Source: Gemmataceae bacterium (GTDB taxonomy: Bacteria; Planctomycetota; Planctomycetia; Gemmatales; Gemmataceae). Taken from it: DNA of 64,000 bases. The stretch lies in assembly GCA_901538445.1 (NCBI GenBank), contig LR594585.1, forward strand, positions 1,701,369 through 1,765,368, written 5' to 3'. Numbering within the stretch: the stretch's first letter is position 1; the number at the start of each line of letters is the position of its first letter. The notes below the pieces were generated by a model, which was given only the letters and a program-made list of their open reading frames with translations, did not search any database and had not been told where the DNA came from. Of the stretch, positions 1 through 8,302 are shown piece after piece. Both the position numbers and the translations under genes were made by a program.

Positions 1-1776
1 CCGTTCCGGCCGGAAGCGACGCTCGCGCTCGACGAGGTCACGCGCCGCAGCCTCGAACTCACGCGGACCCTGCGCGACAACCAGCGCGACGGCTCGCTGC
101 TCTCGGTCCTCGACCGCACCGTCACGCCGATGGGCGCGCGGCTCCTCCACGACAACGTGCTCTCGCCGCTCACCGACCCGCTCGCGATCGACGCGCGGCT
201 CGACGCGGTCGAAGAGGTGCTGAAGGACCACAAGCTCCGCGGGCAACTCCGCGAGCAACTCGAAGCGTGCGCCGACATCCAGCGGCTCACCACCCGCGTC
301 TCGACTGCACGCGCCACGCCCAAGGATTTGGCGGCCATCGCTCGCACGCTGCGGATGCTCCCGGCGGTGAAGGCGAAGCTCACCGGTCGCCGCTCGGTGC
401 TGCTGCAAGACCTCGAGAAGCGGCTGGAGTTGTGCCCGGACATCCGCGAGTTGCTCGACAAGTCGCTGACCGACGACCCGCCGTACGTCGCGAAGGACGG
501 CGGTGTGATCCGCGCCGGGTACAACGCCGAACTCGACGAACTCCGCACGTTGATGAGCGAGGGGAAGAACTGGATCGCCCGGTACCAGGCGCAGGAGATC
601 ACCCGCACCGGGATCGCGAGCCTGAAGATCAACTACAACCAAGTGGCCGGGTACTACATCGAGGTGACGCACGCGAACGCCTCGAAGGTGCCGCCGGACT
701 ACGTCCGCAAGGGCACGCTCAAGAACGCCGAACGATACATCACGCCGGTGCTGAAGGAGTACGAGGAGAAGGTGCTCAGCGCCGACGACAAGAGCAAGGC
801 GCTCGAGCTGCAACTGTTCCTCGCGATCCGCGACCAGGTCGCGGCGCAGACGCCGCGGCTCCTTAACGCGGCCGACGTGCTCGCCGCGGCCGACTTCCTC
901 GCGTCGCTCGCCGAACTCGCCGCCGACCGCAACTACGTCCGCCCTGTACTGTCGCCGGACCCCGTTCTCGACATTCGCGACGGCCGGCACCCGGTCCTCG
1001 ATCAGATCCTCCCGCCCGGCACGTTCGTCCCGAACGACACCGCGTTCGGCCCCGACGCCGGAACGTTCTGGCTCATCACCGGGCCGAACATGGCGGGGAA
1101 GTCGACGTTCATCCGGCAGGTGGCCCTCGTCACGCTCATGGCGCACGTCGGCAGCTTCGTGCCGGCCAAAGCGGCCACGATCGGCGTGACGGACCGCATC
1201 TTCACCCGCGTCGGCGCGAGCGACGAACTCGGCCGCGGGCAGTCGACGTTCATGGTCGAGATGACCGAGGCGGCGAACATCCTGAACAACGCGACCCCGC
1301 GGAGCCTCGTCATCCTCGACGAGATCGGCCGCGGCACCAGCACCTACGACGGCGTGTCGCTCGCGTGGGCCATCACCGAGTTCCTGCACGACGCGGTCGG
1401 GTGCCGCGCGCTGTTCGCGACGCACTACCACGAACTCGCGCAGCTCTCGGAGTCGCTCCCGAAGCTGCGGAACTACAACGTGCAGGTGCAGGAACTCGAC
1501 AATGAGGTGATCTTCCTGCACAAGATCGCGCCGGGCAACGCGGACAAGAGCTACGGCATCCACGTCGCGAAGCTCGCCGGGGTGCCGGACGCGGTGCTGA
1601 AGCGGGCGACCGCGGTGCTGAACACCCTGGAGTCGCGGCACGAGCTGCCGACCCCGCAGCGCGAGGAGGTTCGCGGGAACGTCGTCCTGCCGCCCGAGGC
1701 CGCGCCCCGCCGCAAGCACAAGCTCAAGCCGCAGATCACCGGCCCGACCCTGTTCGGCGACGCCGACGCGGGGTGA
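1..1776 (+). CDS. mutS: DNA mismatch repair protein MutS (5' truncated by window edge)
   Basis: MutS recognises base mismatches and small loops and starts repair through an ATP-driven clamp. The frame is open from base 1, and the first codons already read as the MutS core (LDEVTRRSLEL, then a GSLLSVLD-type stretch), so the true start lies upstream and the mismatch-binding N-terminal domain is missing here. The lever/clamp region follows, then the ATPase: Walker A GPNMAGKST (near base 1085), a Walker B LVILDEIGRGTSTYDG (near base 1310) and FATHYHEL. The C-terminus ends in a basic tail and LFGDADAG. The stop is only 8 bases from the stop of the convergent next gene, so there is no room for a separate terminator. 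The family call is secure; only the missing N-terminus is unseen. Confidence 0.96.
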   Translation, partial: PFRPEATLALDEVTRRSLELTRTLRDNQRDGSLLSVLDRTVTPMGARLLHDNVLSPLTDPLAIDARLDAVEEVLKDHKLRGQLREQLEACADIQRLTTRVSTARATPKDLAAIARTLRMLPAVKAKLTGRRSVLLQDLEKRLELCPDIRELLDKSLTDDPPYVAKDGGVIRAGYNAELDELRTLMSEGKNWIARYQAQEITRTGIASLKINYNQVAGYYIEVTHANASKVPPDYVRKGTLKNAERYITPVLKEYEEKVLSADDKSKALELQLFLAIRDQVAAQTPRLLNAADVLAAADFLASLAELAADRNYVRPVLSPDPVLDIRDGRHPVLDQILPPGTFVPNDTAFGPDAGTFWLITGPNMAGKSTFIRQVALVTLMAHVGSFVPAKAATIGVTDRIFTRVGASDELGRGQSTFMVEMTEAANILNNATPRSLVILDEIGRGTSTYDGVSLAWAITEFLHDAVGCRALFATHYHELAQLSESLPKLRNYNVQVQELDNEVIFLHKIAPGNADKSYGIHVAKLAGVPDAVLKRATAVLNTLESRHELPTPQREEVRGNVVLPPEAAPRRKHKLKPQITGPTLFGDADAG

Positions 1777-1784
1777 CCGTGGCG

Positions 1785-2453
1785 TCACTCCTTTCCCAGC
1801 ACTAGGTCCACCACCCAGCACCCGCGGACGTGGGGGGCGGCGGCACGGCAGTGGTCGAGCACGTCGCCGCTGTCGCACCCGGCATCTTGAAGCGCGTCCG
1901 CGAGAATCGGCATCGCGCCGAAGTCGCGGGACTCGTACATCTCCTGAGCGAGCGCGACCGCCGTGGACGTGCGCCACTCGGCGGCGAACGCAACCGGCCG
2001 GAACGGGTTCCCGACGACGTCGCGGAGCAGCACGACCTGCTCGGCCTGCTCCGCGGCCACGGCCCGCTGGTACGCGGCCGACCAGAACTTCCGCCGGCCG
2101 GACGCCGCCAGCGCCTCGCTCGCGTACTGCGAACTGCACAGCGGGAACTGCCGGTGCCGCTCCAGCGCCCACTTCACCGCCAGCGCGTGGAAGTCACGGG
2201 CGTCCTGAGCCCCGGTGTGCCGGTCGACCGCCTCGCGGGCCGCGGCGAGCGCGCGCTTGTTCAGGAGCCCGTCGGCGTGGAGTTCGGCCGCCTCGACGCC
2301 GCGGCGCAGGTCGTCGTGGCCGAGCACGTCCCAGACGCGGCGGCAGCACGCGCACGCGAACAGCCGCCGCTTCCGGTCGGAGAGGTGCTTCAGGGCGAAT
2401 TCCCGGACCGTGCGGTCGATCGCCGCGGCCGCCAGCCACGCCGCCTCGGTCAT
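1785..2453 (-). CDS. Gemmata-type paralog family protein, function unknown
   Basis: A 222-aa protein without signal peptide or membrane segment. It begins MTEAAWLAAA, continues with the cysteine-containing block DRKRRLFACACCRRVW, and ends NPFRPVAFAAEWR..ILADALQDAGC..HVRGCWVVDLVLGKE. From memory, this layout is typical of a protein family present in many copies in Gemmata-like genomes and usually left hypothetical. The paired cysteines (ACACC) could bind metal, but that is inference. I chose the ATG at 2453 because the family starts with MTEA; the frame is open further upstream but the extra residues look non-coding. It converges on mutS with an 8-base gap. No biochemical role can be given. 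Confidence 0.8.
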   Translation of the reverse strand: MTEAAWLAAAAIDRTVREFALKHLSDRKRRLFACACCRRVWDVLGHDDLRRGVEAAELHADGLLNKRALAAAREAVDRHTGAQDARDFHALAVKWALERHRQFPLCSSQYASEALAASGRRKFWSAAYQRAVAAEQAEQVVLLRDVVGNPFRPVAFAAEWRTSTAVALAQEMYESRDFGAMPILADALQDAGCDSGDVLDHCRAAAPHVRGCWVVDLVLGKE

Positions 2454-2616
2454 GTGCCGTGCCCCCGCGAGCCCACCGTACCGTGCGGAACTGGGACGCA
2501 CCCGTGATTGTACCCGCTCCGCCGGGCGGGTCGGCGGCGAATCGCGGTCGGGGTTGCGTCGCACGCACGCGCGTCGCAATACTTGGGCCGACCCCCAGAC
2601 CGGACAAGGATGCCCC

Positions 2617-3525
2617 ATGACACGCAGACTCGCCGCCACTACCGTTGCCGTCGCCGCTGCCGGGCTCGTGCTCGCCGCCGCGGTGCGCCCGACCCCGACC
2701 ACCGCCCAGCCCCCCGCCACGACCGCGGCGCTCCAGCCGTCGGTCGCCGCGGCGAAGCCGGGCGAGTCGCTCGACGGCACTTGGGAACTCGTCTCCGTCA
2801 TCGAGGACGGCAAGGCGGTCCCGCTCGACATCGTGAAGGGGACGATGATCAAGGACGCCCGCGTGGTCATCAGCGGGCCGACCGCGGCCCTGGTCCGCCC
2901 GGACGGTAAGCTCCGCACCCTGGCGTTCGTGACAGACCCGAAGGCGAGCCCGAAGACCGTCGACATCGCCGGCGACATGCGGATCGGCGGCAAGGGGATC
3001 TACATGCGGGACGGCGACGTGCTGATGATGTGCGTCCGCGGGTCCGACGCCGAGGCCCGGCCCACGGTGCTGACCTCGCTCAGCGGCAGCGACACGTTCC
3101 TCATGACGTTCCGCCGGGTGGCGGCCCCGCCGCCCCAGCCGCCCCAGCCGCCCCAGCCGCAGCCGGTCGCCCGGCCGGCGGCCCCGGTGGTCCCGGCCGA
3201 GGACAGCGTGCGGAAGATGCTCGTGGGCACCTGGGGCCACCAGACCGACGAGCAGGTCGTGAAGATCACGTTCAACGCCGACGGCTCGTTCGCGGTGGTG
3301 AAGACGTACAAGAAGGGGTTCAAGAAGGTGTTCGACCACGAGGACCGATTGAGCGGCGTGTGGCGGCTCAAGGACGGCGAGGTGACGCTGAGCGTGACCG
3401 CCTCGACGATCCGCGAGGACCAGGGCCAGGTGTACGCCTACCGCATCACGTCCATCAACGACACCGACGTGATCTACGTCGACCAGATGTCGGGCCAGCG
3501 CCGCATGGAGTGGAAGCTGCGATAA
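2617..3525 (+). CDS. Secreted TIGR03067-like protein with two lipocalin-like domains
   Basis: A 302-aa exported protein. Residues 1-30 form a signal peptide (MTRRLAATTVAVAAAGLVLA, then an A-rich cleavage region). Residues about 48-170 contain GTWELVSVIEDGKAVP, the signature of the planctomycete TIGR03067 repeat family. A Pro/Gln linker (PPQPPQPPQPQP) leads to a second domain that starts LVGTWGHQTDEQVVKITFNADGSF and resembles a small lipocalin-like beta barrel. The ATG at 2617 is preceded by AAGGA six bases upstream; the ATG at 2610 is out of frame. Its ligand is unknown and neighbours give no hint. The secreted location is well supported, the domain names are by recognition only. Confidence 0.8.
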   Translation: MTRRLAATTVAVAAAGLVLAAAVRPTPTTAQPPATTAALQPSVAAAKPGESLDGTWELVSVIEDGKAVPLDIVKGTMIKDARVVISGPTAALVRPDGKLRTLAFVTDPKASPKTVDIAGDMRIGGKGIYMRDGDVLMMCVRGSDAEARPTVLTSLSGSDTFLMTFRRVAAPPPQPPQPPQPQPVARPAAPVVPAEDSVRKMLVGTWGHQTDEQVVKITFNADGSFAVVKTYKKGFKKVFDHEDRLSGVWRLKDGEVTLSVTASTIREDQGQVYAYRITSINDTDVIYVDQMSGQRRMEWKLR

Positions 3526-3541
3526 GTGGGCCACGGGACCG

Positions 3542-3596
3542 CGGGCGAGGGGGGCGAATGTGGCCGCCCCTCACCCGACCCCGGGCCACCGGCCCG
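3542..3596. terminator. Pair of hairpins between convergent genes
   Basis: Between the stop of the secreted protein (3525) and the stop of lysS (3603) lie two GC-rich inverted repeats. One pairs 3542-3556 with 3565-3577 with a small bulge. The other is a short palindrome at 3580-3596 (CCGGGCC, ACC, GGCCCGG). Neither has a T-tract. The position between two convergent stops suggests a bidirectional transcription end. Confidence 0.4.
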
Positions 3597-3602
3597 GTGC
3601 CG

Positions 3603-5108
3603 TCACTTCGCCTCGGGCCGCAGGAGCGGGAACAGAATCACGTCCCGAATCGTCTGCGTGTTGGTCAGCAGCATCACGAGCCGGTCGATGCCGATGCCGA
3701 GGCCGCCGGCCGGCGGCATCCCGTGCCGCAGCGCCCGGATGAAGTCGTGGTCCATCTTGGCCATCGAGTCCTCTTCCGCCATGCCCGCGAGCTGCTGGGC
3801 GAACGTCTGTTCCTGGGTGATCGGGTCGTTCAGCTCGGTGTAGGCGTTGGCGAGTTCCATGCCGAACACGTACAGCTCGAACCGCTCGGCCAACGCCGGG
3901 TTCTCGCGCTTGCGCTTCGTGAGCGGGCACAGCGCGGCCGGGTAGTCGTACACGAACACGGGCCGGTCGAGCTTCGCCAGCGCCGGCTCGACCTTGTGCT
4001 CGAACAACTCGTGAACGAGCACGTCGTGCTCCTTCGCGGTCACGGCACCGGTCTTCTCGTCGCGCAGTTCGAGCTTCAGCTTCGCCGCGACCGCGGCCTG
4101 CCGCACGGCGTCCCTGTCGAGCATGTCGCACCCGGCGTGCTCGCGCATCAGGTCGGCGTACTGCATCCGCAGGAACGAGGGCTCGAAGTTGACTGTTCGG
4201 TCGCCGTAGGGCAAGTTCCGGTTGCCGCCGAGCGCGTCCACGCACGCAACGATCAGCCCCTCGGTCAGCTCCATGATGCTGAACAGGTCGCCGTAGGCGG
4301 CGTACAGTTCGAGCATCGTGAACTCGGGGTTGTGCTTCTTGCTGATCCCCTCGTTGCGGAACACGCGGCCGATCTCGTACACCTTTTCGAGCCCGCCGAC
4401 GAGCAGTTTCTTGAGCGGCAGTTCGAGCGCGATGCGGACGAACAGGTCGAGGCCGAGCGTGTTGTGGTGCGTCTCGAACGGCCGCGCCGCCGCGCCGCCG
4501 GCGACCGCGTGGAGCGTCGGGGTCTCGACCTCCAGGTAGCCGAGGTTGTCGAGGTGGTTGCGGATCGTGCGGATGATCTTCACCCGCTGCTGCGCCCGGC
4601 GGAGGGTGTCCGGGGTGTAGATCATGTCGAGGTACCGGTGCCGCAGCCGGTACTCCTCGTCGCTCATCCCCGACGTGTCCTTCGGGTGCGGCTCCAGCGA
4701 CTTCGTGAGGAACGTGAGCTTCGTGGCCTGGATCGTCGGCTCGCCGGTGCGGGTCTTCCCGAACTCGCCGTCGACGCCGATCAGGTCGCCGAAGTCGAGC
4801 AGTTGGACGACCTTCCACTCGGTCTCGGTGAGCTTGTTGACGCGCAGCATCACCTGGACCCGGCCGGTCTGGTCCCAGATCTCGAGGAACACGAGCTTCC
4901 CGCCCGTCCGCATCCGCACGACGCGGCCGGCGGCCCGAACCGTTGGTCCCTGCTTGTCGTCGGCGAAGTTCTCGGCGGGCAGCTTGCGGATCTCGCCAAT
5001 GGGGGTGGTGCCGTCGAACCGGTGGCCCCACGGGTCAATGCCGAGGGCTTCGATCTGGCGGAGCTTGTCGAGGCGGACCTCGGCGAGGTCGGGTGCTTCG
5101 TCGGCCAC
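3603..5108 (-). CDS. lysS: Lysyl-tRNA synthetase, class II
   Basis: A 501-aa class II lysyl-tRNA synthetase, full length for the bacterial family (about 490-510). It charges tRNA-Lys with lysine using ATP. The N-terminal anticodon-binding OB fold is visible (VRAAGRVVRMRTGGKLVFLE). The catalytic core has class II motif 2 (FRNEGISKKHNPEFTMLE) and motif 3 (GLGIGIDRLVMLLTN, near the C-terminus). The ATG at 5108 gives a normal N-terminus, MADEAPDLAEVRLDKL. It is transcribed alone, away from the PHP gene that starts at 5230, with about 120 bases between the two divergent starts. Housekeeping gene; no anomaly seen. Confidence 0.97.
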   Translation of the reverse strand: MADEAPDLAEVRLDKLRQIEALGIDPWGHRFDGTTPIGEIRKLPAENFADDKQGPTVRAAGRVVRMRTGGKLVFLEIWDQTGRVQVMLRVNKLTETEWKVVQLLDFGDLIGVDGEFGKTRTGEPTIQATKLTFLTKSLEPHPKDTSGMSDEEYRLRHRYLDMIYTPDTLRRAQQRVKIIRTIRNHLDNLGYLEVETPTLHAVAGGAAARPFETHHNTLGLDLFVRIALELPLKKLLVGGLEKVYEIGRVFRNEGISKKHNPEFTMLELYAAYGDLFSIMELTEGLIVACVDALGGNRNLPYGDRTVNFEPSFLRMQYADLMREHAGCDMLDRDAVRQAAVAAKLKLELRDEKTGAVTAKEHDVLVHELFEHKVEPALAKLDRPVFVYDYPAALCPLTKRKRENPALAERFELYVFGMELANAYTELNDPITQEQTFAQQLAGMAEEDSMAKMDHDFIRALRHGMPPAGGLGIGIDRLVMLLTNTQTIRDVILFPLLRPEAK

Positions 5109-5217
5109 GGGTACACTTTCGTTCGTGGTGATGGTGTGAGGGAGTTTTAGCCCCGCGACGGATTCAAGGACACCCGCGGGCCTCGCGGCGTTCGCGGCCG
5201 GCCGGTGCCGCGGGCCG

Positions 5218-5223
5218 TATTGT
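5218..5223 (+). promoter_or_regulatory. -10-like element for a probable leaderless transcript
   Basis: TATTGT lies exactly 6 nt before the ATG at 5230, where the transcript would begin at or next to the start codon. No Shine-Dalgarno sequence precedes the ATG and no good -35 was seen. Two other genes here (starts 34158 and 43602) share the same spacing. Confidence 0.4.
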
Positions 5224-5229
5224 CACCAC

Positions 5230-6117
5230 ATGCCGCGCCGCTCGCCGTTCACGAACCTGGCCCGCCAGCTCGCCGCCCTGGCGCGGCCGCAGCGTGCGGA
5301 CTTGCACACCCACACCACCGCGAGCGACGGCGAGTTCACCCCCTCGCAGGTCGCCGCCCACGCCCGGCAGGCCGGAGTCGCCGCGGTCGCGGTCACCGAC
5401 CACGACACGCTCGCGGGCGTCGCCGAAGCCCAGGCCGCCGCACCGGAACTGGACGTGATCGCCGGCGTGGAGATTTCCACCTCGTTCAACGGCCGCGAGT
5501 TCCACCTGCTCGGGTACTTTGTCCGCACGGACCACGCCGAACTGAACGCCGCACTCGCCCGCGTCTGCGAGCGCCGCCGCGATCGGTTTCGCGAGTTCGT
5601 CGAGTGCATCCGGGGCGGCGGCCGGAACATTCCCGCCGATCGCGTCGCGCTGGTCGAGCAGGCGTCCGAGAGCCTCGGCCGCCGGCACGTCGCACAGTTG
5701 CTTGTCGCGTGCGGGGCGGCGCGGCACCGCACCGAGGCATTCCAGCGGTTCGTCGGGCCGGTGCGAAACGAGGTGGGGCCGAAGGTGCTGCTGCCGGTCG
5801 AGGAGGCGATCCACCTCGTCCACGCCGCCGGGGGCGTCGCGTCGCTCGCGCACCCGCCGGCCGACCTAGACGACGACACGTTCCGCACGCTCGCCGGCTA
5901 CGGACTCGACGCGCTCGAAGCCGAGTACCCGTGGGGCCGGAACTCGCGCACGAACGCACTTCGAGAGGCCGCGTCACGCTACGGGTTCGCGGTGAGCGGC
6001 GGGAGCGACTGCCACGGCCCCGACCCGCAACACCGGATGGTCGGCACGCACGGCATCTCGGTCGAGGAACTGGCGGCGCTGCGGGCAAGGATCGCGGGCC
6101 ACCCTCGCCGCCCGTGA
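5230..6117 (+). CDS. PHP-domain metal-dependent phosphoesterase
   Basis: A 295-aa cytosolic protein of the PHP superfamily, which uses a trinuclear metal centre to hydrolyse phosphate esters. Ligand motifs in order are DLHTHTTASDGEFTP (residues about 25-40), TDHDT (about 56-60), GVEIS near 80, SLAHPPADL near 205 and SGGSDCHG near 257. This arrangement matches the TrpH/YciV-type subgroup (RNase AM and 3',5'-nucleoside bisphosphate phosphatase) more than histidinol phosphatase. The exact substrate cannot be read from sequence. The start at 5230 is supported by the motif distance and by the -10-like element 6 nt upstream. It is divergent from lysS and is followed 128 bases later by an unrelated membrane protein gene. 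Confidence 0.88.
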   Translation: MPRRSPFTNLARQLAALARPQRADLHTHTTASDGEFTPSQVAAHARQAGVAAVAVTDHDTLAGVAEAQAAAPELDVIAGVEISTSFNGREFHLLGYFVRTDHAELNAALARVCERRRDRFREFVECIRGGGRNIPADRVALVEQASESLGRRHVAQLLVACGAARHRTEAFQRFVGPVRNEVGPKVLLPVEEAIHLVHAAGGVASLAHPPADLDDDTFRTLAGYGLDALEAEYPWGRNSRTNALREAASRYGFAVSGGSDCHGPDPQHRMVGTHGISVEELAALRARIAGHPRRP

Positions 6118-6245
6118 GGGTCGCCGCCGCGGCGCTCGTCATCTCGGTTCGTGCCCCGAATCAGGTGATTGCCGCCGGCCGGTTTCTCGTGAATAATGGG
6201 GGAGCAAGTCTCGCTCTCTCTCCGTGCCACGGCGGGTGTCCCGAT

Positions 6246-8177
6246 ATGGCGATCGCGTTCAACTGCCCGCACTGCCAGTTCGCCTACAACTTGCCGGACA
6301 AGTTGGCGGGGAAGCAGGCGAGGTGCAAGAACCCGGAGTGCCGCAAGGTCATCACCGTGCCGGCCCCGGTCACGGTCCCGGACGACCTCCGCAAGGGGCC
6401 GGGCACCGCCGCCCTCGAGCGACTCGCACTCGACGCCCTCGCCGACGAGCCGCCGAAGGTCGAAGAGGTGCCGGTCCAGGAAAAGGTCATTCCGATGACC
6501 TGCACGTACTGCGACCACAAGTGGACCGAGCCGTGGTCCAAGGCCGGCAAGAACGCTCTGTGCCCGAACCCCGAGTGCCGCCAGCGCCAGAAGGTGCCCG
6601 AGCCGAAGGAAGACAAGCCGACCGACTGGAAGCAGCCGAAGACCAAGCTCCCGACGCTCGCCAAGCAGAACTTCGAAAAGCTCGACGGGGTCGTCAGCGC
6701 CAACGAGGTGCGGAACGTCTCCGGTGTGTCGCTCGAGAAGGCCGGGGCGACCGACGACCTGTACGAGCCGCGGTCGATCAAGCCGCTCGTCTGGCTCGGC
6801 ATCGGTGTCGTTGCGCTGATCGCCGTGGTGGTGTTCGGCATCTGGTCGCTCGTCACGTCGCGGGTCGAGACGAGGAAGGACGCGCTGCTCGCTGACGCCC
6901 GCACGGAACTCGATGCGAAGTCGGCCGACATGTCCCCAGCGGGGGCCGGTCTGTCATCGGCGCTGCTGCACGCGGCGGCTGCCGAGTACGCGCTGAGCGA
7001 CGCCCTCGTCGATAGCAAGGGCTCGGAGCGGTTGAAGGACGCGCAGGCGGAATTCGACAAGGCCCGCAACGACGTCCGCAAGCAGCCCCCGGGGCCGGAG
7101 CGGTACGCGGTCGCCGCCGAACTCGCGCTCGCGACGCTCGCCTTCGCCGGCACCGACGAGCAGGTCAAGGAGCAACTCCGCTACCCGTGGCAGCCGGACG
7201 TCACCCCCGGCCGCGCGATGCGGCTCAACGAGCGAACGCACACGATTCACCAGGAACTCACGACCACGCTGAACCTGCTCCAACCGGCCGACTTCGAGTT
7301 CCGCGCCGCGGTCGCACGCCGGCTCACCCGCGAACTGGTGAAGCAGGGGCAGGTCGGCATGGCGACGGACCTGCTCCCCGTCGCGATGTTCTCGGACGCC
7401 GAGAGCGCCGAGGCACGGGCGGTGATCGCGCTGGAGGTGCTCCGCCTCGACCGCGGGTCGGCGGCCGCCAAGCAGGTCGCCACCGAACTGAAGGCCGGGG
7501 CCGGCACCGGCGGCCTGAAGGGCAACCCGTACCCGTACTCGGCCCAGGCGCTGTTCATCGCACAGCAACTCGACAAGCCGGTCCCCGTGCCGGGGGGCTC
7601 CGGCGCGATCCCGGACCCGCGGCCGGTGCTCGTCAACACGCCGCTCCTGCTCCTCGACGACAAGGTGCCCGAGGCGGTGGCGCTCGCGCTGCGGGCGCAA
7701 CAGCCCGATACTCAGTTGAAGGCGGTCGCGCTGTGCGCCGAGTGGGCCAAGGAGCCCGGCCCGGCGCTCGACGCCGCGGTCGCCGTCGTCGGCAGGGGCG
7801 GAAAGCAGTCCGCGATCTCGCCGTCGCTGGTCCTGCGGCTGTCGCAACTCGCCTCGCTCGCCGGGAAGCACGACCAGGCCCGCACCCTGGCCGACGCGCT
7901 CGCCGACGACGGGCTTAAGTCGTGGGCGCGCGGCGACGCGGTCCGCTGGCGGCTCGCCGGGAACCCGAAGGAGCGGCCCGACGAGACGTGGGTCGAGGTG
8001 CCGGACGACCCGAAGAAGGTGCGGGCCGGGCACGCCTGGGGCCGCATGTGGGTCGCGCGCCACAACACGAAGGAGTCCCGGAACCGCGACGGCGAAAAGA
8101 AGGCGACCGCGAGTTGGCCCGGCCCGGTCCATCCGTTCGCGCTCGCCGGCATCGCCCTCGGGTTGCAGGACAAGTAA
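6246..8177 (+). CDS. Double zinc-ribbon membrane protein, function unknown
   Basis: A 643-aa protein. The N-terminus carries two related cysteine clusters: CPHCQF..ARCKNPEC (residues about 7-34) and CTYCDH..ALCPNPEC (about 87-115). Each looks like a CxxC-CxxxxC zinc ribbon, and the two are probably an internal duplication. One membrane helix (LVWLGIGVVALIAVVVFGIW, residues about 181-200) separates the ribbons from a large alanine-rich helical region that reads like degenerate TPR repeats (AAELALATLAFAG, ALFIAQQL, VALALRAQQP). The topology is likely ribbons inside and the helical part outside the cytoplasm, which is inference. The ATG at 6246 immediately precedes the first ribbon (MAIAFNCPHC); upstream in-frame codons look non-coding. 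I do not recognise a function. It may be a scaffold or sensor. Confidence 0.78.
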   Translation: MAIAFNCPHCQFAYNLPDKLAGKQARCKNPECRKVITVPAPVTVPDDLRKGPGTAALERLALDALADEPPKVEEVPVQEKVIPMTCTYCDHKWTEPWSKAGKNALCPNPECRQRQKVPEPKEDKPTDWKQPKTKLPTLAKQNFEKLDGVVSANEVRNVSGVSLEKAGATDDLYEPRSIKPLVWLGIGVVALIAVVVFGIWSLVTSRVETRKDALLADARTELDAKSADMSPAGAGLSSALLHAAAAEYALSDALVDSKGSERLKDAQAEFDKARNDVRKQPPGPERYAVAAELALATLAFAGTDEQVKEQLRYPWQPDVTPGRAMRLNERTHTIHQELTTTLNLLQPADFEFRAAVARRLTRELVKQGQVGMATDLLPVAMFSDAESAEARAVIALEVLRLDRGSAAAKQVATELKAGAGTGGLKGNPYPYSAQALFIAQQLDKPVPVPGGSGAIPDPRPVLVNTPLLLLDDKVPEAVALALRAQQPDTQLKAVALCAEWAKEPGPALDAAVAVVGRGGKQSAISPSLVLRLSQLASLAGKHDQARTLADALADDGLKSWARGDAVRWRLAGNPKERPDETWVEVPDDPKKVRAGHAWGRMWVARHNTKESRNRDGEKKATASWPGPVHPFALAGIALGLQDK

Positions 8178-8192
8178 CGGAAGTTCGGAACC

Positions 8193-8290
8193 CGGAGTGC
8201 GGAATGCGGAGTTGAAAGCAAGAACCGGCCGCGATCGAACTCCGCCGGACCGTTCTGTTATTCCGCACGCCGAACTCCGCACTCCGCATT
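8193..8290. repeat. Imperfect inverted repeat after the zinc-ribbon gene
   Basis: The 125-base gap between the stop at 8177 and the ATG at 8303 holds short words built from GGAGTGCGGAATGCGGAGTT (8194-8213) and their reverse complement (8273-8290), with another ATTCCGCA word near 8260. The arms are imperfect. It may act as a transcription end or be debris of a dispersed repeat. No gene is visible in the gap. Confidence 0.5.
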
Positions 8291-8302
8291 GGCGGCGGTG
8301 CA

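Noticed and set aside
2194-3534. Long minus-strand frame (446 aa) opposite the TIGR03067-like gene
   Set aside because: Arg/His/Gly-rich shadow of high GC coding DNA; it covers a real signal-peptide gene and has no domain.
3030-5150. 706-aa plus-strand frame across lysS
   Set aside because: Antisense shadow of lysS, which has all class II motifs.
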